Source of the DNA: Rhodobiaceae bacterium
GTDB lineage: Bacteria; Pseudomonadota; Alphaproteobacteria; Rhizobiales; TMED25
DNA: 64,000 nt
Direction: 5' to 3'
NCBI GenBank assembly: GCA_018651345.1
Contig: JABIEF010000073.1
Location: 1 to 64,000 of the forward strand
The notes beneath the pieces were generated by a model. It saw only the letters and a list, made by a program, of their open reading frames with translations, ran no database searches and was not told where the DNA came from. Made by a program: the position numbers and the translations under genes. Shown in pieces: positions 43,466 through 53,855 of the stretch (its first letter is position 1; each line of letters begins with the position of its first letter).

Positions 43466-45103
43466 ATGGACTTTAATCTAAGTGGAAAACAACTTAATTT
43501 AAAAGAAAAAATAGAGGGGAAAGATGCCTATGACGCAATAGTAATTGGGTCAGGTTTTGCTGGTGTTTATATGTTGTATCAACTTAGAAAAATAGGTTTA
43601 TCAGCTATTGTTTTAGAGAAAGCTTGTGGAGTTGGGGGAACTTGGTTTTGGAATAAATATCCTGGAGCGAGATGTGATACCGAAAGCCTACAATACTCAT
43701 ACCAATTCTCAGAAGAATTACAGCAAGAATGGGAATGGACTGAAAAATACGCTACACAACCAGAAATCTTAAAATACATTAATCATGTGGTGGACAGATT
43801 TGATTTAAGAAAAGATATTAAATTAGAAACAAAAATAAAAAAAATAATTTATAATGATAAAAAAGAAATATGGTCAATATATTCTACAAAAAAACAATAT
43901 ACAGCTCAGTTTTGTATAATGGCAACCGGCTGTTTATCGACACCAAACAAACCTAACATACCTGGATTAGAAGAATTTAAAGGAGAAGTGTATCAGACTT
44001 CTTTATGGCCAGATAAAAAAATTTCATTTACAAATAAAAATATTGCTGTAATTGGAACAGGATCATCTGCAATGCAAGCAATTCCAATAATATCAGAAAC
44101 TGCAAAAAATCTTTATGTTTTTCAGAGAACCGCAAATTATGCAGTACCTGCTCATAATAGGGAATTAAATCCAAAAGAAGTAATAAATTTTAAAAAAAAT
44201 TATAAAAAAAATAGAGAAAAAGCAAAAAAATTAGCTAGTGGATTTTTAACAAATTATAATGATAAATCTGCTCTTCAGGTTTCTAAAGATGAGCTAAAAA
44301 ATGAATACGATAAAAGATGGGAGAAAGGTGGACTTGCTTTTCTTGCAGCGTTTACTGATATCACAATTGATGAGAAGGCTAATAAAACAACCTCAAACTA
44401 TATTGAAAAAAAAATTCGTGAAACAGTTTCTGATAAAAAAATAGCAAAATTATTAACGCCAAATTCGATAGTTGGGTGCAAAAGATTGGTAATAGACACA
44501 GACTATTATAAAACCTTCAATAACAATAATGTTTATCTATTTAATGCGAAAAAATATCCAATTTTAAAAATTGATAAAACTCAAATTTATACTGCAGAAA
44601 ATACTAAAAGTGTTGATATGATTATCTTAGCTACAGGTTTCGATGCAATGACGGGGGCGATGAAACAAATTGATATAGTAGGTAGAAATAATATAAGCTT
44701 GGAATCCAAATGGAAAAATGGCCCAAAACTCTACCTTGGATTAGCAATAAACGGATTCCCTAATTTTTTTACAATAACTGGCCCAGGAAGTCCTTCTGTA
44801 TTAACTAATATGGTACCTACAATTGAACAGCATGTAAATTGGATAGCTCAATGCCTTATCTATATGAAAAAAAAATCTCTATCGACGATCGAAACTACAC
44901 TTGATGCTGAAAATAAGTGGGTAGCTTATAATGAAAGAACTGCAAGAAATACACTAAGATATAATTGTAAATCTTGGTATTTAGGATCAAATATAAAAGG
45001 TAAAAAAAGAATTTTTATGCCTTTTGTTGGAGGATTACCATTATACATTAAGAAATGCGAAGAAATAGTCGCCAATGATTATGCGGGATTTGAAATAAAT
45101 TAA
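43466..45103 (+). CDS. Baeyer-Villiger-like flavin monooxygenase with altered fingerprint
   Basis: A 545-residue FAD/NADPH monooxygenase resembling class B Baeyer-Villiger enzymes. The FAD Rossmann motif is GSGFAGVYMLYQL (about 28-40), followed by GVGGTWFWNKYPGARCDTES (in full length about 56-75), and the NADPH motif is IGTGSSAMQAI (about 197-207). The BVMO fingerprint FxGxxxHxxxW is present as FKGEVYQTSLW, with Gln in place of His. Such enzymes insert oxygen next to ketones, giving esters or lactones. It leads a two-gene run with an amidase (17 bp downstream) and is divergent from the C1 operon. Substrate unknown. Confidence 0.82.
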   Translation: MDFNLSGKQLNLKEKIEGKDAYDAIVIGSGFAGVYMLYQLRKIGLSAIVLEKACGVGGTWFWNKYPGARCDTESLQYSYQFSEELQQEWEWTEKYATQPEILKYINHVVDRFDLRKDIKLETKIKKIIYNDKKEIWSIYSTKKQYTAQFCIMATGCLSTPNKPNIPGLEEFKGEVYQTSLWPDKKISFTNKNIAVIGTGSSAMQAIPIISETAKNLYVFQRTANYAVPAHNRELNPKEVINFKKNYKKNREKAKKLASGFLTNYNDKSALQVSKDELKNEYDKRWEKGGLAFLAAFTDITIDEKANKTTSNYIEKKIRETVSDKKIAKLLTPNSIVGCKRLVIDTDYYKTFNNNNVYLFNAKKYPILKIDKTQIYTAENTKSVDMIILATGFDAMTGAMKQIDIVGRNNISLESKWKNGPKLYLGLAINGFPNFFTITGPGSPSVLTNMVPTIEQHVNWIAQCLIYMKKKSLSTIETTLDAENKWVAYNERTARNTLRYNCKSWYLGSNIKGKKRIFMPFVGGLPLYIKKCEEIVANDYAGFEIN

Positions 45104-45120
45104 TAATTAAGGTTAATAAT

Positions 45121-46536
45121 ATGCAATTAAATGAATATAAATCCTATGACGCTACTGACTTAGCAAAAATAGTAAAAAATAAAGATATCCATCCTAAGGA
45201 GTTACTTGATTTAGCAATAAGTTCAATAGAGAGCGAAGATAAAACTATTTCTGCAGTAGTCATAAAAGCTTATGACGCAGCTAATAAAACTATCGAAAAC
45301 GGAATTCCTAATGGGCCATTTGCAGGGGTTCCTTTTTTATTAAAAGATTTAAATGTATCCTATAAAGGCTTACCAACAACGTTATCCAGCAAGTTATTCC
45401 AGAGTAATATTGCAAAACATGACAGCGGTCTGGTCAAACAATATAAAGATGCTGGATTAATAATATTAGGACTAACAAAAACTCCAGAACTAGCCTTGTC
45501 GTTAACAACCGAACCTGTATTAAATGGACCAACAAGAAATCCTTTAAATATAGAATATTCACCAGGTGGTTCATCAGGCGGATCTGCAGCAGCAATTATT
45601 GCTGGCTATGTGCCGATGGCACATGGAACAGACGGCGGTGGGAGTATTAGAGTACCAGCTTCATTATGCGGACTCTTCGGATTGAAGCCATCTCGTGGAA
45701 GAATTTCATATTACCCTGACCTTGGAGAAGGCCTAGGTGGAATGGCTACAAGCCATTGTCTTTCAAAAAGCGTTAGAGATAGTGCAACTTTACTTGATAT
45801 TTCCTCTAACATATTACCCGGTGACCCTTATGTCGCTCCTAAAAATAATGATAAATTTTCTAAAGCCGCAGAAACAGATCCTAAGAAATTAAAAATTGCA
45901 ATTTGCACAACTGATTTTGAAGGAAATAAAATTAACAATGAATCTGTTTTAAACACATTGAAAACTGGAAAGTTATGTGAAGATCTCGGTCATATCGTAG
46001 AGGAAGCGTACCCTGATTTAAGTGACCTGCCTATATTAAAAGCATGGAAAATTCTTCCTGGAATAAATCTTTTAAACAACCTAACAAAAAGATCTGAATT
46101 TCTTGGTGTTAAAATTAAAGACACAGATGTTGAACCACTTCATTGGTCCTGGATGGAAGAAGCAAAACAATATACTGCCATTGATTACTTAAATGCAATG
46201 AATACAATGCATTTAATAGGAAGGCGTATTGGAGATTTCCTTCAAGGGTACGATCTAATATTAACACCTACGTTAGCAAAACCAGATCTAAAACTTGGTA
46301 AAATAAAAACAGACCATACCGATGTTGACAAACAATTAAATTATTTATTTAAAGAATTTTCTCCTTATACGGCAGTTTTTAATCAATCGGGTGGAGCTGC
46401 GATGTCATTACCTTTATGGACTTCAAGTAAGGGGCTGCCGATAGGAATGCATTTTGGAGGAAAGCTTGGTGATGAAGAGAAACTCATTCAGCTGGCAGGG
46501 CAATTTGAAAGATCCTATTCATGGAATATGACTTGA
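45121..46536 (+). CDS. Amidase signature family hydrolase
   Basis: A 471-residue amidase with the Ser-cisSer-Lys triad. The Lys is expected in FLLKDLNVSYKG (about 77-88), the cis-Ser in SPGGSSGGSAAA (about 144-155) and the nucleophilic Ser in GTDGGGSIRVPASLCG (about 169-184). The C-terminal part GLPIGMHFGGKLGDEEKLIQL is normal. Sequence features near PTTLSSKLFQ resemble 6-aminohexanoate cyclic dimer hydrolase-type amidases, but substrates in this family cannot be predicted. It follows the flavin monooxygenase by 17 bp; together they could open and hydrolyse a cyclic or amide-bearing substrate. Confidence 0.87.
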   Translation: MQLNEYKSYDATDLAKIVKNKDIHPKELLDLAISSIESEDKTISAVVIKAYDAANKTIENGIPNGPFAGVPFLLKDLNVSYKGLPTTLSSKLFQSNIAKHDSGLVKQYKDAGLIILGLTKTPELALSLTTEPVLNGPTRNPLNIEYSPGGSSGGSAAAIIAGYVPMAHGTDGGGSIRVPASLCGLFGLKPSRGRISYYPDLGEGLGGMATSHCLSKSVRDSATLLDISSNILPGDPYVAPKNNDKFSKAAETDPKKLKIAICTTDFEGNKINNESVLNTLKTGKLCEDLGHIVEEAYPDLSDLPILKAWKILPGINLLNNLTKRSEFLGVKIKDTDVEPLHWSWMEEAKQYTAIDYLNAMNTMHLIGRRIGDFLQGYDLILTPTLAKPDLKLGKIKTDHTDVDKQLNYLFKEFSPYTAVFNQSGGAAMSLPLWTSSKGLPIGMHFGGKLGDEEKLIQLAGQFERSYSWNMT

Positions 46537-46544
46537 TGATAAAT

Positions 46545-46988
46545 CTATATTATGAAAAAATTATAAAAAAATAGATGTATAATAAGAATGCTAATTACCA
46601 AAAAACTAACATTCACTCTAATAGCCAAATAGTAATGTTCAAGAATACCCTTTCTATACAAAATATGATCTATATAAAGAAGATATAGAAAAGAAAATAT
46701 TAATAAAAATATTCCAATAGAATGATCTAGAAAAAAAGAGAACAACGATAATACAGCTATTATATTACTGTGTATTAATAAATTATATGATGTGTATTTT
46801 AATAAAAAAATACCCCAATGAATTCCTGCCAGGAATGAAACTATGATTGCTCCATAGATATGAATAAGTAGGTTATTAGTTAAAAAGAATGGATCATAGT
46901 TTGAAAAACTAAAAATTATTGATATTACAAATGGCAATAAACCAGCGTAAGATAATATCTTTATTAATCTTTTATTATTTTCATTCAT
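46545..46988 (-). CDS. DUF3429 membrane protein
   Basis: A 147-residue membrane protein with five hydrophobic segments. The stretch YAGLLPFVISIIF near residues 14-26 and IVSFLAGIHWGIFLL near 49-63 match the DUF3429 family, whose function is unknown. The start is the ATG at 46988; the longer reading frame to 47084 runs into the tRNA gene and its extra residues are not conserved. The gene lies just downstream of the tRNA on the same strand, convergent with the amidase gene. Confidence 0.8.
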   Translation of the reverse strand: MNENNKRLIKILSYAGLLPFVISIIFSFSNYDPFFLTNNLLIHIYGAIIVSFLAGIHWGIFLLKYTSYNLLIHSNIIAVLSLFSFFLDHSIGIFLLIFSFLYLLYIDHILYRKGILEHYYLAIRVNVSFLVISILIIHLFFYNFFII

Positions 46989-47052
46989 GACGTAATTTAT
47001 AAAAAACTGATAATAAAAATTTATAATATTTAAAATAAAAGGATTTAAAATA

Positions 47053-47127
47053 TGGCTGGGGCGGCAGGATTCGAACCTGCGCATGTCGAGATCAAAACCC
47101 GATGCCTTACCGCTTGGCTACGCCCCA
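47053..47127 (-). tRNA. tRNA-Gln (UUG)
   Basis: The 75-nt cloverleaf reads, on the minus strand, acceptor TGGGGCG paired with CGCCCCA, D-arm GCC...GGC, anticodon stem TCGGG/CTCGA with loop TTTTGAT (anticodon TTG) and T-arm GCAGG-TTCGAAT-CCTGC. CCA is encoded. The sequence pattern AGCCAAGCGGTAAGGC is typical of tRNA-Gln, including the weak first U-A pair of the acceptor stem. Confidence 0.96.
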
Positions 47128-47275
47128 ATATCATTACTGCAATAGCTATAATGTACTTGCAGTTATATGTATATTGTTATTTTATTCATAATTAAAGTAT
47201 ATAAAATAAAAAATAAAAAATAATTTTATAAATCAGTAACTAATTTAAAAATTATATAAAAAAAATTATTATTAA

Positions 47276-48112
47276 ATGAATTATCAGATAAAATCAATAA
47301 CTGCTCAAAATGGTGGCCCAACAACATTTAATGGGACAAATACATATATATTAGGAAACAATAACTTGATCATTATTGACCCTGGACCTGATGATAATCA
47401 GCATTTAGAAAATATATTAAGAAACGTCGAGAATAAAAACGTTGAGCATATAATTGTTACACATACTCATAAAGATCATTCAACGCTCGCTAATAAATTA
47501 GCAGAAATAACAGGAGCGAAGAAAATTGGCTCCACAAAATATTTTATCAAAAACCAAGAGAAAAATTCCATAATAAATTTTGATACAGAATTTACGCCAG
47601 ATATATACCTCATAGATCAGATGGTTATTAAAACAGAAGATTTGATTCTAAAAGCACTCCACACGCCTGGGCACACCTCTGATCACTTTTGCTTTAAGGA
47701 AGAGACTAAGAGTAAAATCTTTACAGGTGACCATATCATGGGCTGGTCTAGCACTCTAGTATCACCGCCGGATGGTAATATGGGGGATTATATAGAATCA
47801 CTTAATCGAATAATAGATCAAGGAAATAATGAGTATTTCCCTGGACACGGAGATAAAATTACTGATGGAAAACGTTACACAGAAAAACTTCTCCAGCACA
47901 GAACTAATCGCAAGCAAAGAATTCATGAGCTTATTACATTGGGTAATAAAAATGCAGAAGAGTTAACGAGTTACATATACAAAGACATTGACACTAGATT
48001 GTTAAAATATGCTACCTTAACAATATTGGCTCATTTGATCGATCTTGAAAAAGAAAACTTTATAAAATCTGATGGAACAAACAATACTGAAACAAAATAT
48101 AGAAAGATATAG
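47276..48112 (+). CDS. Metallo-beta-lactamase fold hydrolase (LACTB2-like)
   Basis: A 278-residue metallo-hydrolase. The zinc-binding motif HTHKDHS (about 63-69) is HxHxDH, HTPGHTSDHF supplies the next His (about 129), and GDHIMGWSSTLVSPPDG the bridging Asp (about 144-160). The C-terminal winged-helix-like tail (about 205-260) matches the LACTB2/COG0491 group, which includes ribonucleases and thioesterases. The physiological substrate is unknown. It stands alone downstream of a 148-bp AT-rich region and converges on pdxH. Confidence 0.85.
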   Translation: MNYQIKSITAQNGGPTTFNGTNTYILGNNNLIIIDPGPDDNQHLENILRNVENKNVEHIIVTHTHKDHSTLANKLAEITGAKKIGSTKYFIKNQEKNSIINFDTEFTPDIYLIDQMVIKTEDLILKALHTPGHTSDHFCFKEETKSKIFTGDHIMGWSSTLVSPPDGNMGDYIESLNRIIDQGNNEYFPGHGDKITDGKRYTEKLLQHRTNRKQRIHELITLGNKNAEELTSYIYKDIDTRLLKYATLTILAHLIDLEKENFIKSDGTNNTETKYRKI

Positions 48113-48129
48113 AGTACCCCTGACCAAGA

Positions 48130-48753
48130 TCATGGGTATAATAATTTGGTATTCCATTCTTTATTTTCTAAATTAAATACAAGTCTTTGATGGAGCCTAA
48201 ATTCTGAATTAACCCAAAATTCAATCTCGTTTGGAACGATTCTGTAACCCATCCAATAAGGAGGCTTAGGAACATCTTTATCTTCATATATTGATTCAAT
48301 ATCAGAAAAGGAACTCTTTAATTGCGATTGGCTTTCTAATTCCGCAGATTGTTTGCTGGCCCACGCTCCTATTTGACTTCCACGAGGCCTAGTTTTAAAA
48401 TACATCTCTGAATCTGAATCTGATAGGATTTCAACTTTACCTTTAATTCTAATTTGTCTTTGTAAGCTCTTCCAATGAAAACATGCTGCAACAGATTTAT
48501 TTTGTGATAATTCTTTCCCTTTTGCACTGTTTGTATTCGTATAAAACGTAAAACCTTTTGGTCCATAATTTTTAAGCAAAACAACCCTTGCATTGGGTGT
48601 GTTGTCAGAATTCGATGTTGCAAGGACCATGGCATTAGGATCGTTTAACTCTCCGGACTTCGCCTCCTTTATCCATTCTTCAAATAAAACAAATGGATCC
48701 GCAATATTTGTAAAAATATTATTTAAGGAGTCGGTGTTAGAAATTTTTTTCAT
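48130..48753 (-). CDS. pdxH: Pyridoxamine 5'-phosphate oxidase
   Basis: PdxH is an FMN enzyme that oxidises pyridoxine or pyridoxamine phosphate to PLP. The 207-residue product is from the ATG at 48753; a TTG at 48780 would add nine residues. Motifs: DPNAMVLATSNSDNTPNARVVLLK (in parts, about 35-58), GFTFYTNTNSAKGKEL, RQIRIKGKVE, and the C-terminal IEFWVNSEFRLHQRLVF-like NEIEFWVNSEFRLHQR. All FMN and PLP contact segments are in place. It is divergent from fabI with about 110 bp between starts, a gene pair often seen in Alphaproteobacteria. Confidence 0.94.
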   Translation of the reverse strand: MKKISNTDSLNNIFTNIADPFVLFEEWIKEAKSGELNDPNAMVLATSNSDNTPNARVVLLKNYGPKGFTFYTNTNSAKGKELSQNKSVAACFHWKSLQRQIRIKGKVEILSDSDSEMYFKTRPRGSQIGAWASKQSAELESQSQLKSSFSDIESIYEDKDVPKPPYWMGYRIVPNEIEFWVNSEFRLHQRLVFNLENKEWNTKLLYP

Positions 48754-48864
48754 AAAAATATTACTCTTATTATTAAACAATTATTATTAAATATATATTA
48801 TATATAAATGTAGTATATTACATATAACTTAAAAAATAATAATAAATTTATGAAATAAAAGACT

Positions 48865-49701
48865 ATGGAAAATAATACAAATAAAAATATTACCCCTCTA
48901 ATGGCCGGAAAACGTGGCCTAGTTATGGGTGTGGCAAACAATAGATCAATTGCTTGGGGGATAGCTAAAACTCTACATCATCACGGAGCAGAAATCGCTT
49001 TTACTTATCAAGGTGAAGCCATAGAGAAAAGAATTAAACCTTTAGCAAAAGAATTAGATTCAGATATTGTGATCGAATGCGATGTTTCAGAAAAAGATTC
49101 TATTATCTCAGCATTTGAGACATTAAGGAATAAATGGGAGAAAATAGATTTTATCGTACACGCAATAGCTTTCTCCGATAAAAATGAATTAACAGGAAGA
49201 TATATTGACACTTCACAAGAAAACTTCTTACAGACTATGTTGATATCAACTTATTCACTTACTGCCGTTTCTCAAGTTGCTGAAAAAATGCTAAATGAAA
49301 ACGGATCCATTTTAACTCTTACCTATTACGGTGCAGAAAAAGTTATGCCTCATTATAATATAATGGGAGTTGCCAAGGCCGGATTAGAGGCTTCGGTGAG
49401 ATACTTAAGTGTAGATCTAGGAAAAACAGGTAAACGCATTAATGCAATATCCGCAGGACCTATCAAAACGCTTGCTGCATCTGGAATTGGAGATTTTCGC
49501 TATATTCTTAAATGGAATGAATATAATTCACCGTTAAGAAGAACAGTTTCAACCGATGACGTGGGAAATGCAGCGACCTACCTCCTTTCCGATCTTAGTA
49601 GTTCGGTTACTGGAGAGATCCATCATGTAGACGCAGGTTATCATGTTGTTGGAATGAAAAACGAAGAAGCACCAGATATTACTACAACTAACAAAGAATA
49701 A
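48865..49701 (+). CDS. fabI: Enoyl-[acyl-carrier-protein] reductase FabI
   Basis: A 278-residue NAD-dependent reductase finishing each fatty-acid elongation cycle. The N-terminal GLVMGVANNRSIAWGIAK (about 18-35) is the FabI dinucleotide motif. IAFSDKNELTGRYIDTS follows, and the catalytic Tyr and Lys lie in THE TYYGAEKVMPHYNIMGVAK segment (about 151-169). The ending SSSVTGEIHHVDAGYHVVGM is family-typical. It belongs to a pair with aroC, 21 bp downstream. Confidence 0.95.
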   Translation: MENNTNKNITPLMAGKRGLVMGVANNRSIAWGIAKTLHHHGAEIAFTYQGEAIEKRIKPLAKELDSDIVIECDVSEKDSIISAFETLRNKWEKIDFIVHAIAFSDKNELTGRYIDTSQENFLQTMLISTYSLTAVSQVAEKMLNENGSILTLTYYGAEKVMPHYNIMGVAKAGLEASVRYLSVDLGKTGKRINAISAGPIKTLAASGIGDFRYILKWNEYNSPLRRTVSTDDVGNAATYLLSDLSSSVTGEIHHVDAGYHVVGMKNEEAPDITTTNKE

Positions 49702-49722
49702 TTAATAAATATAAAAAATAAT

Positions 49723-50814
49723 ATGTCATATAATACATTTGGACACATGCTAAAAATAACAACTTGGGGTGAAAGTCATGGTCCTTATATTGGCTGCGTT
49801 CTTGATGGTTGCCCTCCTAATATAAAGATATCCATTGAAGAAATCCAAGATTATTTAGACAAAAGAAAACCTGGGCAATCAAAATACACAACTCAAAGAA
49901 AAGAACCTGATAAAATTACTATAAACTCCGGTGTACTAGAAGATGAAAATGGAAATCTTCTAACCACAGGAGCACCAATATCATTAATTATTCAGAATAT
50001 TGATCATAAGTCAAAAGACTATTCTGAAATAAAAAGTAAGTTTAGGCCGGGGCACGCTGATTATACCTATATTGAAAAATATGGAATTAGAGATCATAGG
50101 GGTGGAGGCAGATCTTCTGCAAGAGAAACGGCAATGAGAGTTGCAGGAGGGGCTATTGCAAGAAAAATAATTCCAAATATTAAAATTAGAAGCGCCCTAG
50201 TTCAGATGGGTTCAATTAATATTAATCGTGATAATTGGGATTGGGACTTTGTAAATAAGAATCCTTTCTTTTGTCCGGACAAAGAAATTGTTCAGACTTG
50301 GGAAGATCATATAGAAAAAATCAGAAAATCAGGTAACTCAATAGGAGCGATAATTGAAGTAATTGCTGAAAATGTTCCAGCTGGACTTGGTGAACCAATA
50401 TATGGAAAACTTGATCAAGACATTGCATCCGCATTGATGTCAATTAACGCAGTAAAAGGTGTTGAAATTGGTGCAGGATTTTCCAGTGCAGCTCTTACAG
50501 GAGAAGAAAATGCTGATGAGATTAGGATAGGCAATAATTCGGAAGTAAAGTTTTTATCAAATAATGCTGGCGGTATTCTTGGGGGTATATCTACGGGGCA
50601 AAATATTGTAGCACGATTTGCCGTTAAGCCAACATCCTCTATTTTACAACCAAAAAAAACAATTGATTATGATAAAAAAGAAACAGAGATTATAACAAAA
50701 GGTAGACATGATCCTTGTGTTGGGATTCGCGCTGCACCGGTTGGCGAGGCTATGATGGCTCTAGTTATAGCGGATCATTACATTAGAAACAGAGGACAAA
50801 CAGGTAAAGAATAA
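49723..50814 (+). CDS. aroC: Chorismate synthase
   Basis: A 363-residue FMN-dependent enzyme converting 5-enolpyruvylshikimate 3-phosphate to chorismate. The signature [16 protein letters not shown] at about 15-30, the [30 protein letters not shown] region (in parts, about 107-136) and the C-terminal [18 protein letters not shown] are intact. It starts 21 bp after fabI and converges on tlyA with 2 bp between the stops. Nothing unusual. Confidence 0.96.
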   Translation: MSYNTFGHMLKITTWGESHGPYIGCVLDGCPPNIKISIEEIQDYLDKRKPGQSKYTTQRKEPDKITINSGVLEDENGNLLTTGAPISLIIQNIDHKSKDYSEIKSKFRPGHADYTYIEKYGIRDHRGGGRSSARETAMRVAGGAIARKIIPNIKIRSALVQMGSININRDNWDWDFVNKNPFFCPDKEIVQTWEDHIEKIRKSGNSIGAIIEVIAENVPAGLGEPIYGKLDQDIASALMSINAVKGVEIGAGFSSAALTGEENADEIRIGNNSEVKFLSNNAGGILGGISTGQNIVARFAVKPTSSILQPKKTIDYDKKETEIITKGRHDPCVGIRAAPVGEAMMALVIADHYIRNRGQTGKE

Positions 50815-50816
50815 TT

Positions 50817-51539
50817 TTATTTCTTTGCGTATATAAGCCACTCTTGATTACCTGTTTTTCCTAATAACGGTGATTTAAATAAGTTAATATCATAAAACCC
50901 CTGCTCTAATATCCATTGCCTTATATCCCAGACAGCTCTCCAAGCGATATCTGTATCTCTAACAATTCCACCGCTTCCTATATTTTCTCTTCCAACTTCA
51001 AATTGGGGCTTTATCAATGCCATAAATACAATATTTTTTTTCAATAGAAGTAACGTATTTCCCATTGCTTTTTTTAGGCTTATAAAACTCACATCAACAG
51101 TTATAAGGTCTATATTAATAAAAAAATCTTCTGTTAAATTCCTACTATCCGTACCTTCCATATTAATTACTTTATTGTTGCTTAAAAGATTCTTTGACAA
51201 TTGATCGTGCCCAATATCAACGGAATAAACCTTTCGAACATCTTTCTCCAAAAGAACTTGCGTGAAACCGCCTGTCGAGGCACCTATATCCACACAAACA
51301 AAATCCTTAATATTGATACCTATCGTCTCTAATAGAAATAATAGTTTTAATGCGGAGCGTGAAACATATAATAAAGAAATATCATCAATTGTAATCACAT
51401 CCTCTTGAGAAACTTTACGACTGATCTTGCTTGTAATCACACCATTTACTAAAACTTTACCTCTTCGTATAGAATCGGCAGCTTTACTCCTTGTGGCAGC
51501 CAAACCTCTATCCACTATTATTTGATCTAATCTATTCAA
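50817..51539 (-). CDS. tlyA: TlyA family rRNA methyltransferase (TTG start)
   Basis: A 240-residue protein with an N-terminal S4 RNA-binding domain (RLDQIIVDRGLAATRSKA, then RRGKVLVNG) and a FtsJ-like SAM methyltransferase domain with VDIGASTGGFTQVLL (about 81-95) and ALIKPQFEVGR (about 176-186). Family members 2'-O-methylate 16S or 23S rRNA; the hemolysin label is historical. It starts at TTG (51539), with AGGA five bases upstream formed partly by the dxs stop region. The order xseB-dxs-tlyA on one strand is common in Alphaproteobacteria. Confidence 0.9.
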   Translation of the reverse strand: MNRLDQIIVDRGLAATRSKAADSIRRGKVLVNGVITSKISRKVSQEDVITIDDISLLYVSRSALKLLFLLETIGINIKDFVCVDIGASTGGFTQVLLEKDVRKVYSVDIGHDQLSKNLLSNNKVINMEGTDSRNLTEDFFINIDLITVDVSFISLKKAMGNTLLLLKKNIVFMALIKPQFEVGRENIGSGGIVRDTDIAWRAVWDIRQWILEQGFYDINLFKSPLLGKTGNQEWLIYAKK

Positions 51540-51546
51540 TTATTTC

Positions 51547-53436
51547 CTATCTATCTATTTTAGTCATACTCGTGACACAATCAACAATAGAATGTGAATT
51601 AAGGCCTGCTTTAATATATTGATTTTCTTGCGTATCCTGTTGAAGAAAAATATCAGGTAAAAATATATTTTTAATTTTTAATTTAGAATCTAAATGGTTA
51701 CCCTGTATTAAGAAGTTATTCACATGAGAAGCAAAACCTCCAATAGAACCTTCTTCTATCGTAATTAGAATATAATGATTTTTAATTAATTTTAATATCA
51801 TTTCTTCATCTAAAGGCTTAACAAATCTTGCGTCGACTATTGTAATATTAAAACCAAGTTTCTTAAGTGCTATATCAGCCTCTAGGCATTCTTTTATCAA
51901 AGTTCCATAGCATAATAAAACAATATCTTCTCCTTGTTTTACAATTTTACCCTTACCGATTGTAATAGGTTTAATTTCATTTGGAAATTCTATACCTATC
52001 CCATTACCTCTTGGATATCTAAATGCTATCGGTCCTTCATTGTAATCTGCAGCAGTTACAACCATTCTAGCTAGTTCTAGCTCATTAGATGGGGCCATTA
52101 CAGTAAAATTCGGCAAAGAAGCGAGATATGTTATATCAAATGATCCGGCATGGGTAGCTCCATCAGCTCCAACTAATCCAGCTCTATCTACAGCAAATCT
52201 GACTGGTAATTTCTGTATAGCTACATCGTGTACCACTTGATCATAAGCTCTCTGCAAAAAAGTTGAATAGATTGAGCAAAAAGGCTTATACCCTTCTGTT
52301 GCTAACCCCGCTGCGAATGTAACGGCATGTTGTTCAGCAATACCAACATCAAAATATCTTTCAGGATAGAGATTGGCAAATTTATCTAAACCAGTACCGC
52401 TTGGCATCGCTGCTGTAATAGCAATTATTTTGTTATCTTCTTTTGCAACTTTTACTAACTCTGTTGAAAATGTATCCGTATAACTTTTAATATTTGTGTT
52501 TGGTTTTATCTGATTTCCTGTTGGTATATCAAATTTTGACACACCATGAAATTTATCAGCAGATCTCTCGGCAGGCTCATAACCCTTTCCTTTCTGGGTT
52601 ACTATATGTAATAGTATTGGGCCTTCTTTAGAATTTTTTACATTCCTTAGAATTGGCAATAGATGCTTAAAATTGTGTCCGTCAATAGGGCCAACATAAT
52701 AAAAACCAAGTTCTTCGAATAAGGTTCCTCCCGTAAAAAAACCTCTTGAATATTCTTCGACTTTTGAAATACTTTGCCTTATTCTTTTAGGAAGGTGTGA
52801 TATAATTTTCTTAACATACCTTCTTATACCCGTGTATGCGCCTCCTGAGATTAATTTAGCGAGATATGCACTCATGGCACCAACTGGAGGTGCTATTGAC
52901 ATGTCATTATCGTTTAAAATAACGATTAATCGATTATTCATTGACCCTGCGTTATTCATGGCCTCATAGGCCATTCCAGCACTCATTGCGCCATCGCCTA
53001 TAACAGCAATAACATTACCCTCTGATAGTGATAAATTTCTAGCTACAGAGATTCCCAAGCTTGATGAGATAGAAGTAGATGAATGAGCGGCACCAAATGT
53101 ATCATACTCACTTTCACTTCTAGACGTAAATCCAGACAATCCATCACCTTGGCGCAGTCTTTCCATTAACTTTCTGCGACCGGTTAGTATTTTGTGAGGG
53201 TAAGTTTGATGACCAACATCCCATATTAATTTATCATCTGGCGTATCAAAAATATAATGTAGTGCAATAGTCAGCTCAACCACACCTAGTCCAGCACCTA
53301 AATGCCCACCTGTCTTAGATACTATTTCAATTAATTCTGTTCTCAATTCATCTGCAAGAGGCCCAAGATCTATTTCTTCTAGTTTTCTAAGATCACAAGG
53401 ATAATGAATTCTATCTAATATTGGTGTTTTTCTCAT
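51547..53436 (-). CDS. dxs: 1-deoxy-D-xylulose-5-phosphate synthase
   Basis: A 629-residue ThDP-dependent enzyme that condenses pyruvate and glyceraldehyde 3-phosphate, the first step of the MEP isoprenoid pathway. Blocks include [20 protein letters not shown] (about 45-64), the ThDP motif [18 protein letters not shown] (about 148-165), and [18 protein letters not shown] (about 359-376). Length is typical. It lies 42 bp after xseB and 7 bp before tlyA on the same strand. Confidence 0.96.
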   Translation of the reverse strand: MRKTPILDRIHYPCDLRKLEEIDLGPLADELRTELIEIVSKTGGHLGAGLGVVELTIALHYIFDTPDDKLIWDVGHQTYPHKILTGRRKLMERLRQGDGLSGFTSRSESEYDTFGAAHSSTSISSSLGISVARNLSLSEGNVIAVIGDGAMSAGMAYEAMNNAGSMNNRLIVILNDNDMSIAPPVGAMSAYLAKLISGGAYTGIRRYVKKIISHLPKRIRQSISKVEEYSRGFFTGGTLFEELGFYYVGPIDGHNFKHLLPILRNVKNSKEGPILLHIVTQKGKGYEPAERSADKFHGVSKFDIPTGNQIKPNTNIKSYTDTFSTELVKVAKEDNKIIAITAAMPSGTGLDKFANLYPERYFDVGIAEQHAVTFAAGLATEGYKPFCSIYSTFLQRAYDQVVHDVAIQKLPVRFAVDRAGLVGADGATHAGSFDITYLASLPNFTVMAPSNELELARMVVTAADYNEGPIAFRYPRGNGIGIEFPNEIKPITIGKGKIVKQGEDIVLLCYGTLIKECLEADIALKKLGFNITIVDARFVKPLDEEMILKLIKNHYILITIEEGSIGGFASHVNNFLIQGNHLDSKLKIKNIFLPDIFLQQDTQENQYIKAGLNSHSIVDCVTSMTKIDR

Positions 53437-53478
53437 AAATTATAAACTTATTTTTATATTTAAAACTCTAAGAAAGGA

Positions 53479-53736
53479 TTATTCGTTATCTTTAAGAGAT
53501 TGACTATTTTCTATATTACCCGAAGCATTAAGGTTTATCTTTTCTATCCTCGCTTCAGCTTCGTTTAATAAACTATTACAATGAACTTTAAGGGCTTCGC
53601 CTCTTTCGTATTTAGATATAGATTCTTCAAGCCCTATTGAGCCATTCTCAAGACTTTCAACAATTAACTCCAGCTCTTTAATAGCATCTTCGAAGCTCAG
53701 GCTACTTATATCTTTGTTAATTACATCAGATCCCAT
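53479..53736 (-). CDS. xseB: Exodeoxyribonuclease VII small subunit
   Basis: An 85-residue protein with the XseB core LSFEDAIKELELIVESLENG (about 13-32) and SIGLEESISKYERGEALKVHC, a helical pair that binds the large subunit of the nuclease. The catalytic XseA is not in the window. It leads the xseB-dxs-tlyA run and is divergent from tsaC over 119 bp. Length is typical. Confidence 0.92.
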   Translation of the reverse strand: MGSDVINKDISSLSFEDAIKELELIVESLENGSIGLEESISKYERGEALKVHCNSLLNEAEARIEKINLNASGNIENSQSLKDNE

Positions 53737-53855
53737 GTTAATAAACTCCTCAATATATTTTTACTATATTATTTATCACTATTTTTATGTTAATTTTATA
53801 TATATTCTATATAAACTTAATTAATAATGAATAATAGCTTTTTCGATAACACAAA

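Noticed and set aside
46989-47084. N-terminal extension of the DUF3429 frame into the tRNA-Gln gene
   Set aside because: The extra residues translate tRNA and spacer sequence; the ATG at 46988 gives a normal DUF3429 protein.
48112-48145. Possible bidirectional terminator between the metallo-hydrolase and pdxH
   Set aside because: TACCC and GGGTA can pair, but the stem is 5 bp with a 14-nt loop and no T-tract.
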